A stretch of DNA of 64,000 bases from Seriola aureovittata (GCF_021018895.1 NC_079378.1:26286160-26350159), one strand, 5' to 3'. Positions 1 through 11,789 are shown, counted from the first letter of the stretch. Numbers and translations are program-made. Notes: generated by a model from the sequence alone, not told the origin.

Positions 1-16
1 GCATGGAGAGGAGCAG

Positions 17-2371
17 CTATTGCGCTAAAGCCTCTGATAAACCGCCTGTAGAAGTTAGCAAACCCCAAGAACTGCTGAACCTTCTTGCGGCGTCGGCCAC
101 AGCGCTCACTTTAGCCGGATCCATCTGCACCCTTCCAGGGGCTACGATGAAGCCCAGGAAGGAGATGGTGTCGGCAAAAACTTTGACATACAGGTGGTTG
201 TCAAGGAGATGTTTAAGTGCTTGGCAGACATGATGTTTGTGAGTGTCTAGATCCGATGAGTAAATTAATATGTCGTCTAGATAAACGTAGACAAACTGGT
301 CAAGAAAGTCTCTGAGCATGTCATTGATCATGGCCTGGAAGATGGCAGGTGCATTTGTGAGACCAAATGGCATGACCCGATACTCGTAGTGACCACTGGG
401 AGTATTGAAGCCAGTCTTCCACTCATCCCCCTCCCTAATCCGAACAAGATGATAAGCGTTGCGTAAATCAAGTTTAGTAAATACTGTGGCCTGCTGAAGC
501 TGATCAAACACAGATGACATTAAAGGGAGTGGATAGCGATTCTTTATTGTAATGTTATTGAGGGCGCTGTAATCAATACAGGGTCTTAGAGACCTGTCTT
601 TCTTGGCTACAAAGAAAAATCCGGCACCTGCTGGTGACGAAGATGGGCGGATGAGCCCTGCCAACAGTGACGACTCAATGTAGTCCTTCATGGCTGTACG
701 TTCTGGCGCCGACACCGAATACAGACGCCCCTTGGGGATGGTGGAGCCGGGGATGAGCTCGATGGCGCAATCATACGGTCGATGCGGAGGAAGTGACGTG
801 GCCTTGACCTTGTTGAAAACTTCCTTGAGGTGATGGTAGCAGGAGGGTACAGAGGTCAGATCTGGGTCCTGGAACTCTGTAACAGGGTGAGTAGAAACAG
901 TGTTTATAATTGTGGTGACCTGTCCATGAGACTTGTTCCCCAGGCACTTCCCCTTACAGTCTTTCCCCCACCCCAGGATTTTGCCCGTAGGCCAGTCTAT
1001 GTGAGGGTTGTGGCTGACGAGCCACGGATGTCCCAGTATCAGAGTGCGTGCAGGTGAGTGGAACAGGTAAAAGTTCATCCGTTCAGAGGGGTTGTCTACA
1101 GTAAGAGTTGCTGGTTCTGTGATGTGTGTAATGATGAACAGTGCCGTACCATTCAAGGCACTAGCCTGGATAGGTTGTGAAAGAGTCTTGGTTTTCAACC
1201 CCAGCCTTTTGGCTATTCCCCAGTCCATTAAGCTTTCATCAGCCCCAGAGTCAATTAAAACATTCAATTCAATAACTGTGGCATTGTGTGTGACCTTGAT
1301 GGAGGTCAAATTACGGGAAACAGGACCTGAAACTGTGGATTGGCTCTTCACCTGAGCTGCCTTGACCGGACAGACGGCCACCAGGTGTCCAGGTTTCCTG
1401 CAGTAGAAGCACCGGCCTTCCTTGAGGCGGCGTTGTCGTTCCGCCTGAGAGAGCTGCGCCCTGCCCAGCTGCATAGGTTCCTCTCCTCCAGCAAGAGGAG
1501 ACCGGCCGCGCTGGTCCGATTGACAGGGAGCAGTCCAGGGGAAAGCGGGGATGTGCTGTGGGTGGTCTGGCCACTGCTGGTGCTGTGCATGGAGAGTCTT
1601 GAATTCTTTAAGTCGATTATCCGCTCGGACAGCGAGGGAGACAAGGGAATCCAGATCTGGAGGCAGATCCAAGGGCAACAGTCGCTCTTGAAGAAGAGCG
1701 GCCAATCCCTTCAGGAAGACGTCATAGAGAGCCATGGCGTTCCAACCGCTCTCTGCGGCCAAAGTCCGGAAGCGTATGGCGTAGTCACAGACAGACTCTC
1801 GGCCTTGCCTCAGCCCACTCAGTTCCCTTGCCTTTTCTCGATCTGTAGAGACCGGGTCGAAGGTCTTATGAAGAGCCTCCTTGAAACCCTGAAGCGAGTA
1901 GCAGAGTGGGGAATCTCTCGCCCACTCAGCCATGGCCCACGCTCTCACCCTCCCCGCCAGATGGGAGATCATGAAGGCAATCTTGGCTCGATCTGTGGGG
2001 AATGTGTGAGGAGAAAGTTCAAAATGCATCTCACAGTCTATAATAAATGATCTACTTTGTCCTAGATACCCTGAGAATCGCTCAGGAGAAGCCAGCCTGG
2101 CTCCAACTCCGGCATTAGAAATGGAGGGAACGGGTGTGGGCTCTGTCGCGGCGGCCTGAGTCTCGGTCTGATCCCAGCGACTGAGAAGTCGCTGCATCTG
2201 CTCCGCGAGATTCCCCATCTGAGCATTAATGACAGCCTTGAAGTCTTCTTGGCTATGGGCGAGGCCACTGACTCACTGGCCTAGCGCTTCCATCTGCTCC
2301 TCCCGATGGAAAAGGCGGGCTCCCTGTGACCTGAGAGCCGCGGTTAGCTCCTCGGACCCTGCTGCTTCCAT
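17..2371 (-). pseudogene. Sushi-type Ty3/gypsy gag-pol, 5' part, disrupted
   Basis: Gag and the front of Pol of a chromovirus-type LTR retrotransposon, read leftward. Visible in order are the Gag domain (a stretch around CDYAIRFRTLAAESGW), a CCHC knuckle (CFYCRKPGHLVAVC), an aspartic protease core (LIDSGADESLMDWG) and RT with the VYLDDILIY catalytic motif. The start I prefer is the ATG at 2371, 17 nt after the LTR, matching the second copy at 54931. In that frame a TGA interrupts at codon 33 (2273-2275); a 733-codon open stretch then resumes from 2218. Near 95-110 about 16 nt are missing compared with the copy at 56945-57007, so the last ~27 residues before the stop at 17 are out of frame. 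RNase H and integrase lie beyond the window. Relatives of this Gag were domesticated in mammals as PEG10/RTL genes. Confidence 0.9.
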
Positions 2372-2375
2372 ACTG

Positions 2376-2385
2376 GCCAGTGTGT
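2376..2385 (-). other. Candidate self-primer binding site
   Basis: Starting 2 nt inside the LTR edge, the minus strand reads ACACACTGGC, the exact complement of GCCAGTGTGT inside the same LTR (2882-2891). Only 16 nt separate the LTR from the gag ATG, too few for a normal 18-nt tRNA site. Tf1 and sushi elements are known to prime from their own mRNA 5' end; applying that here is inference. Confidence 0.7.
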
Positions 2386-2387
2386 AC

Positions 2388-3103
2388 TGTCACAACCCGG
2401 CTTATACACAGGACGCAGATGCAGGGTATCAGAGTCTTTATTAGTAATTCAGGTTTAATTCCAAGGCAGAGAAAAAAAGCAGGCTATGAAATATTATCTA
2501 TGACGTGCTTCTTCACGAAGAAGCAGGGTTAATCAATACCAAAAATAAAAATCACTCCAATAAGGGAGGAAAAAGACTACATGGAACATAAATGGAAAAT
2601 CACTCTAGCTTCAGAGGAAAAAGGAAAAAAAAAAAATTCTCTTAAATTTAAATTCTCTCTCCTAAAACTGGAGGTACTATGATATAAAAAGGTAAGTAAA
2701 TAAAAATCACTCCACACGGAGGAAACAAAAGGCTATGCAAACATTAACTAAGAAATTCAACTAAGATATAAAACTTACAACAAAAAATCTCTCACTTGGA
2801 GGAAACCGACAAGAACTGTGGCAATGACTGTGATCCAAAAATGTGAAGACGGCTGGGGTGAGCGCACATGAACCAAGACGAACACACTGGCACAAGAAAA
2901 GGGGAGACGCAGACTATTTGAACACATGAGGGTAATGAGGAGCAGGTGAACACAATCAGGAATCAGGGAAGACAATCAGACCGGTGACACATGAGGAAGG
3001 GCAAGTGACCTGAAACGAGAGGAGAGTTACTTCTTTCAAAATAAAACAGGAAATGACAAGACATAAAAGACCCAAGACAAGACAACCCCACCATGGTGTG
3101 ACA
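2388..3103 (-). repeat. 5' LTR of the sushi-type gypsy copy (716 bp)
   Basis: On the minus strand the LTR begins TGTCACACCATGG and ends TTGTGACA just before the gag leader. Its first ~150 nt align by eye with the LTRs at 54145 and 60300. It contains a TATA-like box (minus TTCAAATA, 2915-2922) and 31 nt further a GCCAGTGTGT segment (2882-2891). The 5 bp beyond it, ttggt at 3104-3108, should be the target duplication; the partner is outside the window. Confidence 0.88.
2882..2922 (-). promoter_or_regulatory. LTR core promoter: TATA-like box and predicted start
   Basis: A TATA-like TTCAAATA (2915-2922, minus) lies 31 nt upstream of GCCAGTGTGT (2882-2891), the segment complementary to the candidate primer site. 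If transcription begins at 2891, the first 10 nt of the RNA are the primer. The same spacing is seen in the second copy at 54288-54327. Confidence 0.6.
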
Positions 3104-3659
3104 TTGGTTCCCTGTAAATAATATTGTAAAACGTACAACCTAGGCTTGCTCTTCATGAAAAGTGCCCTGCGATAAATTCTGTTATAATTTGGTGTGACAC
3201 ACACACACACATTTCATTAGGAGCTCCTGCTCCTTCTCATTTCTGACTGTGTGGGAGACTTTGAGATGTTTAAGATTACTGAAATCTTTAAAGCAAATTC
3301 CACACAGCTTATCACTCTGAAGGTAAAGAAAAATAAAACATTAAACTGAGAGTATACATACACTGCAAAGTCTGATAAAGTAAACTCTCTGTTGACAGGG
3401 TTAGGATTAGGTGGAGGATGGTCACTTGTCCAGGATTGGGTTTGGATGGGCTGGCCTGGGGGTGTGCCGAATGTTGCAGCCCCTCCACATGATACCTGTT
3501 CTATCTTCAGGATAGATGGATGTTATATGTGTATGTAATTATACTTAATTTTGAACTGGATGTTTGTGGTGTCTCTGATGAGAGAAGGCTGAAAAAATTT
3601 GTGCAACACATTAACAACAAAACACACTGCAAAAAGCAACAACAAACATAATACACAAA

Positions 3660-5470
3660 TTATGACACATGATGGTAAAAAAATATATGTTAGCTGCTAT
3701 TACCTGATAATCTTTGAATAGTGGATATATTTCCTGTATATTCTGAAAGTTATTTTTCCACTGTTGGATTAATAGCTGTTGTTTGTGGGGAAACGTGATG
3801 ACCAGAGAAAGGAGTTCTGGAGGGACAGCTGGGATATCCTGGAGTGAGTGGTTAGGTGAGTTCTCCCAATTGTTCAAACCTTAACTTAATTGATCATAAT
3901 TAGTCGTTATAGCAGAGTGGGAGCGAGTTCCATTAGTGTGGTGTTTTTGATGCATCTGAAAAAGCAGGTAGAGTATCCTCTTTTCCTAAGACTTTGTAAT
4001 AATATGGTTGTAACTTCCTGTAAATGTGTAGTTGAACAAATTAAAAATGGATGATTTGTGACTTTATACCTTTTAAATGGATGTTTAGGGTGATAGCTGG
4101 TCTTGTGCAATCGTGCATGTGTGTCTGTTGGCTTGAAATAAACTTTAGTTAGCATTCTAAAAATGAACTTCACTTGTTTCTATTGTATTTTTAACCTTAA
4201 TGGAAGGATGGTGGTTATTGAGGATATGGATGAATTCATGGTATGACTGGCCATCATGGGTCCATGCCCTATGATGTCATCCAGAAACCTGAAGTACAAT
4301 GACAGTTTGAGTGTGAATTTTGCTAGGGCACTCGCTCATTTAGATATTTGCATATGATGGTGCATATCGATGTCCCATGGCCGTTACCTGTACCTGTAAG
4401 TAATAGTTATTGTCAAAAATGAAGTCATTATTGGTTAAACAGATTCTTAACAGTTGTAAAATGTTATTATCAGGTCTGGAGTTGTCTGGGATTGTTTTCA
4501 TAACTGTTTTTACAGCTTTCAGGCCCATCTCAGTATTGATGTTGGTGTATAAATTGTCTATATCAATGGTGAAGAGATGGGCCTGTGCAGGAACTTCCAG
4601 TGGTCTGATCTTATCCAAAAAGTGGTATGTATCTTTCAGATAGCTTGGGTGTCTGTTGGAGCGAGGTCCCGGAAATGAGTCTACATATTGAGAGATATTA
4701 TATGTGCTACTGTTACAGTATGATATAGTGGGTCTGCCTGGAGGTACCTGATGTGCTATATTCCAGGTATGTGGTTCTTCTTATTTTGGGTAATAAATAG
4801 AATTGTATGTTGCAGGGGTTGTCAGGACCATACCGGTAATCTCTGTTTTGTTTAAATGTAACCCTTACAATTTGTCTACTTTGTTTGAACTTGTGGTTGT
4901 ATGCTGTCCTGTATAGGTATGTAATGCCGTGCTGTTAAGTTGTCTATGTGCTTCAAAAGTATATTGTTTGTCCATGATAACTATTTTCGATCCTTTGTCA
5001 GCAGGTTTAATCGTTATGTTAGTGTTTGTTTGCAATTCTTTAATTGCTTCTCTTTCTGTGTTTGTTAGATTATCTGTATGGTCTTATTCCACCCCCCATT
5101 GGCCCAGTACCTGTCTGTCTTTGCCGATCAAGGTTTTGGTCCTCCTATGGAGATTGTTCCAGTCTGGTTCCCAGGTGGAGGGGGTTATGAAAGGTAAGTG
5201 TGATGTTGCTGTGCCATAAAAGTAGTCAATAAGTTTTATTCTCGTGTGGTGAGTGAAGGTCATTTCTGGTCTCTTCTTTTATGGTGCCTATAGGTCTGGG
5301 AATGAATAAGAGTCCCTTTTTCAACAGATTGATCTGTGAGTGTGAACAGGGTGGCCAGATTCAGGATGTTTGCTTTGCACTCCTAGGACAAGTCAGTTGT
5401 TTCACCAGGCTCCTAAGTCAGATTTTCAGGGTCAAAGGCCTCTGTCAGGTGTTCGGGGGCCCGGTTCCTG
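3660..5470 (-). pseudogene. Penelope-type reverse transcriptase, decayed
   Basis: Reading leftward through several frames: a region with ITIKPADKGSKIVIMD (about 5050-4965), the RT core with LFTIDIDNLYTNINTEMGLK and VTAMGHRYAPSYANI (4618-4340), then FKPTDTHARLHKTSYHPKH (4173-3907) and a C-terminal stretch with NNFQNIQEIYPLFKDYQ (3877-3660). These blocks and their order are typical of Penelope-like RTs. Frames change between blocks and stops are present, so no product is expected. Confidence 0.75.
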
Positions 5471-5539
5471 TCTCTGTTGGGTCTGTGGGGGATAAAAAAA
5501 TCAATATAAATTTAGTTGTTTGCACCAGGGGGAGAACAT

Positions 5540-5885
5540 TCTAACAGCCATGTTGGATGTCCAGTGAATATTGTCATCAGTGGTGGAGAACTGGTCCTGT
5601 GGAACAGCATGTAAGTATGGCACACTGTTTCTGATGTACATGTGGTATATGGTTTATAGCTTCTCTTGCTGCTCTGTGGGTAAAAGATGGGAGAAGTTAA
5701 TTATTGGAATCCTTATTTCAGCATTGGGAAAGGCGAATCTGATCCTTTTGTACAGATGCCGGAGCTGTTTTATGGAGATCTTGATCTCTGTTGTTGATTC
5801 CTACTGAGAGAAGCCAGTAGCTTGGTGCCAGGATGAGTTTTTTGGAGTCGCCTAAGATGAGATAGATTTTTTTTTTTTTTTTAAT
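5540..5885 (-). pseudogene. SGNH/GDSL esterase-like domain of ORF1 (copy A)
   Basis: The minus strand encodes YLILGDS followed about 25 residues on by LLSVGINNRDQD and, after a frame change, a segment with PIINFSHLLP. The GDS nucleophile motif and the downstream SVG-x-NN block resemble SGNH hydrolase folds seen in ORF1 of some retroelements. It lies directly upstream of the RT. A poly-A run (minus, 5867-5882) precedes it. Frameshifts make it non-coding now. Confidence 0.55.
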
Positions 5886-6311
5886 GTAAATTTGTTTTTG
5901 TTTTTCCAGGCTAATGGCTACCACGGGAGTGAAATGTGTCTCCTGTCACACGGTTGGGGTTTCTGTAAGGAGAAGAGGGGAGAGAATGACATGAGTATGG
6001 TGTTGTGTGGTTGAAGTACCAACCTGTGGAGAGTCATGGTGAAGAAGAGAAGATGAGGATGCAGAGGAGGAGCAGGGTGTTTCCTGTTCCAGTAAAGAGT
6101 GTGTTCTAGTGATGGTACCGGGGTAAGAACCTCTGTAAGTTGGGTGATTATTTCAATGTAATGGTCTTACAAGATATCCATATTATGTTTCATCCAGTTG
6201 TTTGTATTTTCGTGAATTGCATCATACACTCTCTGTAGGTGATGATGTTTTAATGAATTGAGTAAGCTTTTGTACCTGTCTTAACATGACTGGTGGGTAT
6301 TGCTGTGTAGT

Positions 6312-7112
6312 TGTAACAGGCGGAAACTGCCTATGTCGGTTCTGTCCCGAGCGCTACTCAGGAGTAAACCACACCCGCCCAAATATGCCAGCACACAAGT
6401 ATTAAAAAGGTTAAAACAGTCTCTTTTTATTTTGTATCAAAAAGAGGGTTTTAAAAAGTCTAGTTTGGAGAAGGGGGGGGGGGGAGAGGAAATCGGGGGT
6501 TAGAAAGGCTCCAGCACAGGTGGTCGTCTCTCTCTCTCTTTAAGTCTCTGTTGAAGATAGAAGTCCAGTCCACTGACTCTCAGTGGCTGCTCTAGGCTCC
6601 GGCCCACCTATCCAACAATGGGCATACTGTCGAGTCATCAACACACAAAAGGTTAAGATAGGTCACACTCCACACAGTGATAAAGAAAAATTAATATAGC
6701 ATGCTAGCCAAGGTTGGGTCTCACAGCACTCCACTGGTCGGCCAGCTTAGCTGGTCAACATAGCAGTTTACTCAAACGAGTAGAGAGAAATGTGGCTGAG
6801 AGAGAGAGTCACTTAGCTTTGGTTTCCTCCAGATTCCTGCCAGCCTGGGTCCTTTCCACAGCCGTCTCTTTTTCCCCTCTGTTCAGCAGTCTCCTTGTTC
6901 CTTCTGCAATCTCCCCCGTGCGTCTTGTGATCTGATACCTGCAGTTATATATACACCCACACAGCTTGTGGCCCAATCACCACATACTCTCTGCCTCAAC
7001 ACACCTGCAGCATATCCGCTTTAATGGGAGAGTCAATAAGCGGCTGATTGGTTGCAGCTGGAGGCAGCCATCTTGGTGCACCCAGTAAGTCCTCCCCTGT
7101 CACCTTGTGACA
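6312..7112 (-). repeat. Solo LTR (801 bp) inside the Penelope-like element
   Basis: The boundaries are TG...CA (TGTAACAGG at 6312; CTTGTGACA ending 7112), with a 4-bp duplication tagt at 6308-6311 and 7113-7116. Copy B runs straight through this junction, confirming an insertion. Orientation is set by a TATA-like tatatataa on the minus strand (about 6943-6953). No internal retroelement sequence is attached, as expected after LTR-LTR recombination. Family not recognised. It also holds a poly-G run at about 6472-6484. Confidence 0.75.
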
Positions 7113-7355
7113 TAGTTATTGCTCTCTGAATGATTCCCAGGTGGTGTACTGCTTGGATCAATTTGAAGTGGTTCTTGGCTGATTTCCTGGTTTCTGGGTC
7201 TAAGGTGAGTATCTTGTGGTTTGCCTATTTCTCCCTGTTTGTCTTATGGGGGCCCATGGTTCCCTAGGTCTGGAGTATCTCTGTCTGGGTGAGGCATAAG
7301 TGGTGGAGTGGTATCTATAATTCAATCTGCCATCTCTCCTCTGCCCTGGCTACAC

Positions 7356-7845
7356 TGCAGGTAAACCTGGACCCAAAATGCAGCCAACACAAGGGAGACG
7401 GTGCAGAATATTTAATAAACAAAAGAACTTACAACACTAGCACAGGGAAAAACAGGAGATGACAACAGGAGACATGAACAGGCAACATGAGCAGACCGAG
7501 GACAAACCAGACATGAACAGATTGAGGACAAACCATACATGGACAGGCTATGTGAACAGATTGAGGACAAACCAGACATGAACAGATCGAGGAAACCCCA
7601 GAGATCAACAGACGAACCGACAGACAAAGGGGAGCACAAAGACTATATAGACACAAAGGAGGCAAGGGTGATTTAACACAGGTGAAACACATTAGGGCAG
7701 GGCAGACAATCATCACACAGAAACAGTACCAAGACAGGAAGTATAAACATTGAGACACATAAGGAAACCAATGACAAAATAAACCAGTAAGTGACAAAAG
7801 TCCAAACAAACTAACAAAACGTTTCTGCCATGGCAAACCTTGACA
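7356..7845 (-). repeat. Gypsy LTR (second family), isolated
   Basis: On the minus strand it begins TGTCAAGGTTTGCC at 7845 and ends in the block TTGGCTGCATTTTGGGTCC shared with the LTR ends at 32402, 39741 and 49368. It has a TATATA box (7644-7649) and, 28 nt downstream, GTCGGTTCGT (7612-7621), complementary to the candidate primer site at 32389-32398. Short internal repeats of a TCTGTTCATGTC type lie at about 7460-7590. The left edge is approximate and no target duplication is clear. Copy B aligns across it, so it is an insertion. Confidence 0.72.
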
Positions 7846-8166
7846 CCACCGTGTCACCAAAATAAGAGTGTGTGTTTGTTCTCAGTAGGACTTGGTGTTG
7901 TTGGAGTCTGGAGTTGAGACAGTTGTATAGTCCTTAAAAAGACAACAGTCCGTGGGTGGAACCCCGGCCGGGTGTCGTGGTTCCCCACGGCCGGGGAAGG
8001 TGGATACAGGTGCGGTTCCCCTTTAGGTGCAGTGCTCTTTTTTGGTATACTAAAACTTAATTTTTATTTAGATTGGTTAAAAAAGTGAAGGCGGGACAAC
8101 AATTTCCTCTGTTCAAAGCCAATTAAAATAGAAAAGGGAGATTAACTGCTCCTGTTCAGTCAGGGG

Positions 8167-8206
8167 TCCCTGACCTTTCTCACAGTGTAGTGCTTCCTCA
8201 GAGAGA
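8167..8206 (-). ncRNA. Hammerhead-ribozyme-like motif, degenerate (copy A)
   Basis: The minus strand has CTGAGGA, a short CAC/GTG hairpin, then GAAAGGTC and AGGGA. The outer arms TCTCT and AGGGA can pair with one G-U. The usual GAAAC is altered to GAAAG, so activity is doubtful. It occupies the same place upstream of ORF1 as the better copies at 28410 and 31977. Confidence 0.4.
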
Positions 8207-8240
8207 ATTAGAAGAAAGATGTAAGTACCAAGGGTATCTA

Positions 8241-9514
8241 TGCTACGGTGCACCTATCCCTTGATCCCCTAAATTTGTTCAGGAGGTGTAGAATTTGGAG
8301 ATTCTGGGTAATTTACAGGAGTCCAATTCCCTATTGAAGGTAAGGTCAGGTTTGTTGTATGTGGTATAAGATGTGCTGTTGTATGAGTGAGGCTATCCCT
8401 CATAGAAGACTTGGTCATGTTCAAGTTCCTGACACCATTGACCACCGCACCTGTAGTGCTGCCCTGAAGTCGGAACATGGGGGGCCGCATACTTACTTTT
8501 TGTTCCCCAGAAACTGGTTGTTAACACCGCAAGGTTACCCCAGTATGGCCATACAAGGCTTATCAGTTGCTCCCCTATCTATATAACAAGGGGTTGCCAC
8601 CAGGGATAAAAGGGAAAGGCACCGGAAGAGAGACCCAAGGCTAGCTGCGACATAGCCCAACATCCTATATCTCCAAGTCCCCCATACTAGAGTCTCAAGC
8701 CAACATGGGTGTCATACCCCAGAGTGACCAGGGTGAGCCCCAACTAAGTAGAGCTCCCCTGGCCACCCCAGAAGAAGAAAGGGCCAAGGTCAGCAACAAC
8801 AGAGCATCACCAACCCAGTCCCCCCATGCTCAAGCCCGAGACTACCCCGGGTGTCCTCCTGAGGAATGATCCAGGCAAGCACCGACAAAGCAGCGCCCAT
8901 CCAATCACCCCAAGGGTGCAGGAGAGCCAGGAAGGCAAGGACCAGGCACTGCCTCCCTGGATCTCCCAGACATCCATATTATTCCCTCCTTCTGAGCAGT
9001 TTCCTGTGTCCCATACACCACACAACCCCAGGAAATGCTTAACCCATCAATATTCGCAATATTCAGTGTCCTGTACTTCATACAATATCAAAATATGCTC
9101 ATACTATCAGAAAGTGTAATGTCCTATGTATTACATAGAAAACTCTCAGGACTTGTTGGTAGAGTTTTTTTTAGGTTGAACAAACAATAGCTAGCATAAA
9201 ATGCAAAAAAATTGCTAAGGTTTGCTAAGGTTAAGTTTTGTGTGTCTAAATTTGGGGTGTCAATTTTGGACATACTTAACATGGTCTTGGTTTTATTTAA
9301 AAATCCCAGCATGCAATTGTCAGAGGGCAGAAATGTGTTTGTTTTTCATTTTGGATTTGATTCTTGATTTCCTTATGGGTTGATTATTTTGAGTTATTTG
9401 TTTGTTGCATGATTTGTTTAATGCATGAGTTGTTTCATTGAGATTTTATTAATAGTGTTTTGTGTGTTTCATATTGATGTGTGTTTTTTTTATGACATTT
9501 CTGCCATTGCGCCC
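8241..9514. other. No gene recognised
   Basis: I see no coding frame with recognisable motifs. The block 8513-8535 is identical to 11736-11758, so parts are probably old interspersed repeats. From about 9300 to 9500 the sequence is T-rich. Confidence 0.5.
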
Positions 9515-10290
9515 CCTGGACTGAGACATTAGAAGTGGGTCAAATCAGCGTAAAGCCTGTTCACCTGGTTAATTTGACAGCTCGGCTCAGCCAATCAGAG
9601 GAGAGTACCTCCATAGACAATGGGTTTGGCATAAGAGCAGGTGAACAGCGTTTTCTAGCAGGTAGTTGCATCGAGACGTCAACGGACGCAGACACAGCGG
9701 AGGAGATCAGCCGCGGGGAACAGAGAGGGATAACAGCCGTGCAGACCAGATCGTTCGACCCCAGCAGGAAGCCGTCAGTCCCGTGTGTGTAACAACTGCA
9801 GTGGAGGAGAGTAAAATCTCCTTCGCGGTGAGTACGACGACAAACAGGCACTGTGAACGGCACGAACGGAGACCGTGTGTTAATTGTGGTAGAGAACAAG
9901 TTATCTTGCCGCTCTTATCCCCCGCAGGGCCCGTGGAGGAAGAAAGCGGCGCGTCGGATGATCGGCCCAGGCGTGGCTACTCCTGTTCCCCCTACACCTC
10001 TCCCTGTGTTGTATACATTGTTTTATTTGGTTCATTTTAATCGTGGTTATTTGTGGTACCACTATAATTGGTTATTCTGTTGCCTGGCTAGGCTAATTGT
10101 TTGTTCCGGTTCCCAATTATTTATTAAAAAAACTGTAACAGAACACCCTACGCACTGCATTTTAATGACCTTGCTCTTTTAACTTTGTACCGATCCTTTT
10201 ATCTGTTTTTAGTTATTTATTGAGAGGATCCTTACCTCTTTTAAAACAAAAGGGTGGCGTTGTCACTTTTATCCTAATTTATTACACTGT
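9515..10290 (+). other. Unassigned promoter/LTR-like block
   Basis: A GC-richer block in AT-rich surroundings. It has a CCAAT motif (gccaatcag, about 9589-9597), a good splice-donor-like gcggtgagtac (about 9825-9835) and an A-rich run with ttattaaaaaaactg near 10120. Short ORFs cross it, but none has a motif I know. It could be a gene 5' end or an unrecognised LTR leader. Confidence 0.35.
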
Positions 10291-11789
10291 CGCATTTTAT
10301 TTTTTTTTAGTCAAGTCATAAAGGGCCACACAATGGGTGATCATAAATTTTAGAATTTTTGCAGATAACTTCTTCTCTGAATGAGACAGAAACGTCAAAT
10401 AAATTTCTAAATTCGTTTCTAAGATATAACACAAGGGGGTTAGGATTGGGATTAGGTTTAGAAACATTACAATTAACATTATTAGAAACATCAGAGCCAG
10501 GGCCAATCAGGTTCCATTGAAGTATAGTTGATCTGTCGTTCACGTTATTGGGCATCCTGGACACAACTGATTCAGGTATCTGTAGGATATTCTGAAATTC
10601 TTCCATCTTCATCCAAACTTTAAAGGTCCAGATTAAAGGTAATTTCCAGTGGTTGTCCTCTACTTAAGGCCATGGAATGTGAGAGATGATGAATAAGATG
10701 ATGATAATGAAGATGATGAAGATTACAAGGATGATGATGATTACGATGATGATGATGATCAGATAAACTTCAAAGTTGGTAGTTTTGGCTTGTTGGGTGA
10801 AGTGGAAAAAGAGGTCATCAAGTGACCTTTAATGTTTCTTCCAGGAGGTGACAGGTATAGGAAGTGGAAGCGTGACTATGTTATCAGCACAACCCAGCCT
10901 GATTAGATTCCCTGTGTCCTCCCTGCCACTCCCCAATATAGGGGAGGGGAAGGGCGGTGTTCTTCAATTTTCATTCACACATCTATAAAGGTCAAAGATG
11001 GTGATGATGAAGGTCTCCCACGAAGATCAGTGGAGATTACAATTCACAAGATCATCTTTTAGTTTTTGGCTTTGGCTTGTTGGATGAGAGGTCATCGAGT
11101 GACTTTTAATGTTTGTGTCAGTGTTGAATAACATTGCAGTTCAGATAAATACCGAATGTTGGATCTCAATAATCGAGATATCTTGAACATCTATTGAAAA
11201 TTCAGGTCAAAAGGTCATCTCCGTCATAGTCCAGGTGAAAGGTCAGAGAGACTTTAAATATAGTTACAGATACATGAGTAGCAATTAACAATTACAGTCC
11301 CCGGAGGCCGCGAGACAACTGTATTATAGTAATTCGTTTTCATGTACCACAATCCATAAGTGTGTTACTTATTTTATTTTATTTAAGAAAAATGATTATG
11401 GTAAATTGCAGGACAGATCTTCAGTAGTGGACCCCAGGATCATCAGGTGTTTCGGCCATTTATCACTAGACACCCTTACCTGAGGAAGGCCCAGCCGAGG
11501 TTGATCAAATTCCGGTGTGCATCCTATCGCCAATCAGAATTATAATTTAAATAATTCAATTATTTTTAAGATTAAAGAGCCTGTATGCATTTTGAATAAT
11601 GTTAGGTTGCAGAATTGTAGAACTGTTGCGTTTTAAGTTTTGTCCAAGGTTGTTTGGTCTGTGATGTCAGCTGTTCGGTTAGTTCAGAAAAAAATTTGAT
11701 CTTCAATCAATTTTTTACCTGTGTGGTCGGTTCTGACTGGTTGTTAACACCGCAAGGTAGCTCCAGCCAGGCTAGCCACCGTTGATCCA
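10291..11789. other. No gene recognised; GAT-rich and repeat-like stretches
   Basis: It contains a GAT/GATGAT simple-repeat tract (10682-10770), related GATGATG pieces near 10997 and the duplicated block 11736-11758. No coding signal stands out on either strand. Confidence 0.5.
10682..10770. repeat. Imperfect (GAT)n microsatellite
   Basis: Repeated gatgat units with interruptions, directly readable. Confidence 0.85.

Larger units (their letters stand above)
3395..8240 (-). mobile_element. Penelope-like element, copy A, interrupted
   Basis: A decayed retroelement read leftward: hammerhead-like leader (8167-8206), ORF1 leader region (7345-7113 and 6311-6130), an SGNH-type domain (about 5880-5540), RT (about 5470-3660) and a 3' tail (3600-3395). 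The leader, ORF1 and tail each align by eye with copy B (29310-32058), which fixes the order and shows that two LTRs (6312-7112 and 7356-7845) landed inside it. Without them the element is about 3.5 kb. Assignment to Penelope-like elements rests on the RT motifs; no GIY-YIG nuclease is recognisable. Confidence 0.7.

Noticed and set aside
1340..2050. 236-codon plus-strand ORF
   Set aside because: It lies antisense within the gypsy gag, whose minus-strand frame shows the CCHC knuckle and Gag motifs; the plus ORF has no motif.
11455..11520. A further hammerhead-like cctgaggaag segment, plus strand
   Set aside because: Stem II and the GAAAC box cannot be aligned to the other copies; too weak to list.
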